Of a stretch of 64,000 bases of DNA, positions 61,785 through 64,000 are shown piece by piece. The first letter of the stretch is position 1. Each line of letters starts with the position of its first letter. Location: positions 158,110 through 222,109 of the forward strand of contig NZ_PGLQ01000002.1 of assembly GCF_002802865.1 (NCBI RefSeq), written 5' to 3'. A program made the translations under genes and the position numbers. Source of the stretch: Bifidobacterium scaligerum (lineage in GTDB: Bacteria; Actinomycetota; Actinomycetes; Actinomycetales; Bifidobacteriaceae). The notes below the pieces were generated by a model, which was not told where the DNA came from, ran no database searches, and saw nothing but the letters and a program-made list of their open reading frames with translations.

Positions 61785-62462
61785 TCACCTCCTCACGGCG
61801 AGCTTGTTGGACAGGTACGTGGTGAGCATGCCGATCGGAATGATCAGAATCACATAACCGAACGCGAAGATCAGGAAGATCTGGATGATCACGTCCGGTC
61901 GGAATTCGATCATCTCGCTCATCAGCGACGACGTCTCGGTGGAGACGGATGCCGCGGCGGCCACGGTGGAGTTCTTGAGCAATGCGATCAGCGTGTTGCC
62001 GAGCGGTGCCACAGAACCACGGAAGGCCTGTGGCAGGATGATCTCGGTGGCGGACTGCATGAAGCCCAAGCCCAACGCACGTGCGGCTTCGGCCTGACCG
62101 AGCGGCACCGTGTTGATGCCGGAACGCAGCGATTCACACACGAAGGCCGCCGTGTAGAGGCTCAAGCCCGTAACGGCCAGCCAGAAGAAATTCGTTGCGA
62201 AAGTATCGGAGAAGCTGAGTTTGAGCTGCGCATAGGCACCCAGCACCATGAACACCATGATGATGGTCAGCGGCAGGTTCTTGAACAGCTCTACGTAGGC
62301 GCTGGCCACCGCGCGCAGCGAGGAGATCGGCGAGATGCGCATGACCACGAGGATCACGCCGAGCACCAGCGAGAACAACGCGCTCCACAGCGTCAGTTCG
62401 ATGTTGACCAGGAAAGCGCCCAGCACATCGTACTGGCTGAAGAGTTCCAGGAATCCGTTCAT
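61785..62462 (-). CDS. gluC: Glutamate-type ABC permease (GluC)
   Basis: 225 residues, the normal length for the family. Five membrane segments; ELFKNLPLTIIMVFMVLG and ESLRSGINTVPLGQAEAARALGLGFMQSATEIILPQAFR contain the EAAxxLG-type coupling loop. The first base of its ATG is shared with the last base of the gluB stop codon (TGATG), giving translational coupling. Forms the channel with GluD. Confidence 0.92.
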   Translation of the reverse strand: MNGFLELFSQYDVLGAFLVNIELTLWSALFSLVLGVILVVMRISPISSLRAVASAYVELFKNLPLTIIMVFMVLGAYAQLKLSFSDTFATNFFWLAVTGLSLYTAAFVCESLRSGINTVPLGQAEAARALGLGFMQSATEIILPQAFRGSVAPLGNTLIALLKNSTVAAAASVSTETSSLMSEMIEFRPDVIIQIFLIFAFGYVILIIPIGMLTTYLSNKLAVRR

Positions 62463-63301
62463 CAGGCGTCCTCCCCCTCGCTCGGCGTGGGCGGGTTGTA
62501 GCGCACATCAGGCGTGTAATCGGTACCTGCGGTGTTGTCGGCCACGGCCTTCTTCCACGAGCCGTCCTGAATCATGTCCGCGATGGCGTTGTTGATCTTG
62601 GTGGCGAGCTTCGTATCGCCCTTCTTGATGCCAACGCCGTAGTATTCCTGCGTGAACGGCTTGCCAACCACACGCAGCTTGCCACGCGAGGCGGAGGCGA
62701 GGCCAGCCAAAATGATGTCGTCGGTGGTCACCGCATCCACGATGCCGGAGAACAGAGCGGTCGCGCATTCGGCGTAACCGGGCTGTTCCATAAGCTGCAC
62801 TTCGGAGGCGAACTTCTCCTTGACGGTGGCGGCGGATGTCGAACCGGTCACGGAGCACAGACGTTTGCCGTTCAAATCCTCAGGGCCGTTAATGGACTGA
62901 TCATCCTTACGCACCAGCAGATCCTGACCGGCCACGAAGTATGGGCCGGCAAAGGAAACAGCCTTCTTGCGCTCGTCGGTGATGGAGTAGGTGGCGAGAA
63001 TCATATCCACGTCACCGTTCTGGAGCATGGCTTCGCGCTGCTTGGACGGGGCTTCCTTCCAGATGATCTCATCCTCGGAATACCCAAGCTTCTTGGCGAT
63101 ATACTTGGCCACATCCACATCGAAGCCCACATAGGTGCCGGACTTCTTGAAGCCAAGACCCGGCTGGTCGAATTTGATACCGATGCGGATCTTGCCCGCC
63201 TCGTCTTGGCCGCACGCCGCAAGCGACATGGTGCAGGCCACGGCGGCCAATGCGGCGACCACCCGCATGACCCTCCGTTTCATGGTATTGGTAACAGTCA
63301 T
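62462..63301 (-). CDS. gluB: Glutamate-type ABC substrate-binding lipoprotein (GluB)
   Basis: 279 residues. The lipobox SLAAC (Cys30) follows a hydrophobic signal (VVAALAAVACTM). The mature part is a family 3 solute-binding protein: IRIGIKFDQPGLGFKKSGTYVGFDVDVAKYIAKKLGY and DMILATYSITDERKKAVSFAGPYFVAGQDLLVR. Binds an amino acid outside the membrane and delivers it to GluC/GluD. GGAAG lies about 12 bases before the chosen ATG; an in-frame ATG at codon 7 is also possible. Located 45 bases after gluA. Confidence 0.92.
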   Translation of the reverse strand: MTVTNTMKRRVMRVVAALAAVACTMSLAACGQDEAGKIRIGIKFDQPGLGFKKSGTYVGFDVDVAKYIAKKLGYSEDEIIWKEAPSKQREAMLQNGDVDMILATYSITDERKKAVSFAGPYFVAGQDLLVRKDDQSINGPEDLNGKRLCSVTGSTSAATVKEKFASEVQLMEQPGYAECATALFSGIVDAVTTDDIILAGLASASRGKLRVVGKPFTQEYYGVGIKKGDTKLATKINNAIADMIQDGSWKKAVADNTAGTDYTPDVRYNPPTPSEGEDA

Positions 63302-63346
63302 ATTCGTATCGTCTCTTCCCTTGCTTCCTCGCTATCGTCCCCGGAA

Positions 63347-64000
<654 letters not shown>

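Overview
The window is chromosomal DNA of a high-GC actinobacterium, almost certainly a Bifidobacterium and most likely B. longum. The signs are the fructose-type ABC importer in the order fruE-K-F-G, the MtrA-MtrB-LpqB module, actinobacterial DUF3043, DUF4191 and DUF3516 proteins, a sortase-assembled pilus operon, polyphosphate glucokinase and a Corynebacterium-like gluABCD operon. Gene names rest on recognition of protein motifs and families; no database search was run.

Layout. 0-9.9 kb is housekeeping: a truncated M20 dipeptidase, DUF3043, dihydrolipoyl dehydrogenase, DUF4191, type I glutamine synthetase with two successive terminators, a small unknown gene, an Mrp-type ATPase and an unusually long NAD-dependent DNA ligase. 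9.9-21.3 kb has a very large unrecognised protein with helical-repeat-like C-terminus, a polytopic membrane protein, a lone ABC ATPase, an aminotransferase preceded by four 12-bp repeats, polyphosphate glucokinase, a nitroreductase-like protein and a family 2 glycosyltransferase. 21.3-33.4 kb is one pilus operon on the minus strand: a 2.8-kDa-residue-scale (about 2793 aa) tip adhesin, the major pilin, a class C sortase and a minor anchored subunit. 34-37.3 kb is an FMN-riboswitch-controlled RibU followed by a single-chain EcfA-EcfA-EcfT fusion, so a riboflavin-type ECF transporter split over two transcriptional units by three hairpins. 37.4-42.2 kb has a YhbY RNA-binding protein, a frameshifted TM2-domain gene, a small unknown gene, a 2-hydroxyacid dehydrogenase and an MFS exporter. 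42.5-47.3 kb is the fruEKFG importer with a recognisable promoter and four helically phased direct repeats. 48-56.5 kb holds lpqB-mtrB-mtrA, rarA and a DUF3516 helicase. 56.5-64 kb holds PPK2, a zinc-ribbon membrane protein, an exported PAP2 phosphatase and gluABCD (gluA cut by the window edge).

Regulatory and repeat structure. The least explained feature is a set of intergenic palindromes of about 45-75 bp. One family has arms CGCGAATATGTACC and occurs at 20.0, 20.2, 39.4 (two copies, one decayed) and 40.6 kb, mostly between convergent genes. A looser group with a TATGTAT/TATGCAC core sits three in a row between ribU and the ECF fusion gene. No tRNA, rRNA, CRISPR array, insertion sequence or prophage was seen. 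Polyphosphate use (PpgK plus PPK2), nitrogen/amino-acid supply (GlnA, GluABCD), sugar import (Fru) and surface attachment (pilus) are the main functional themes.
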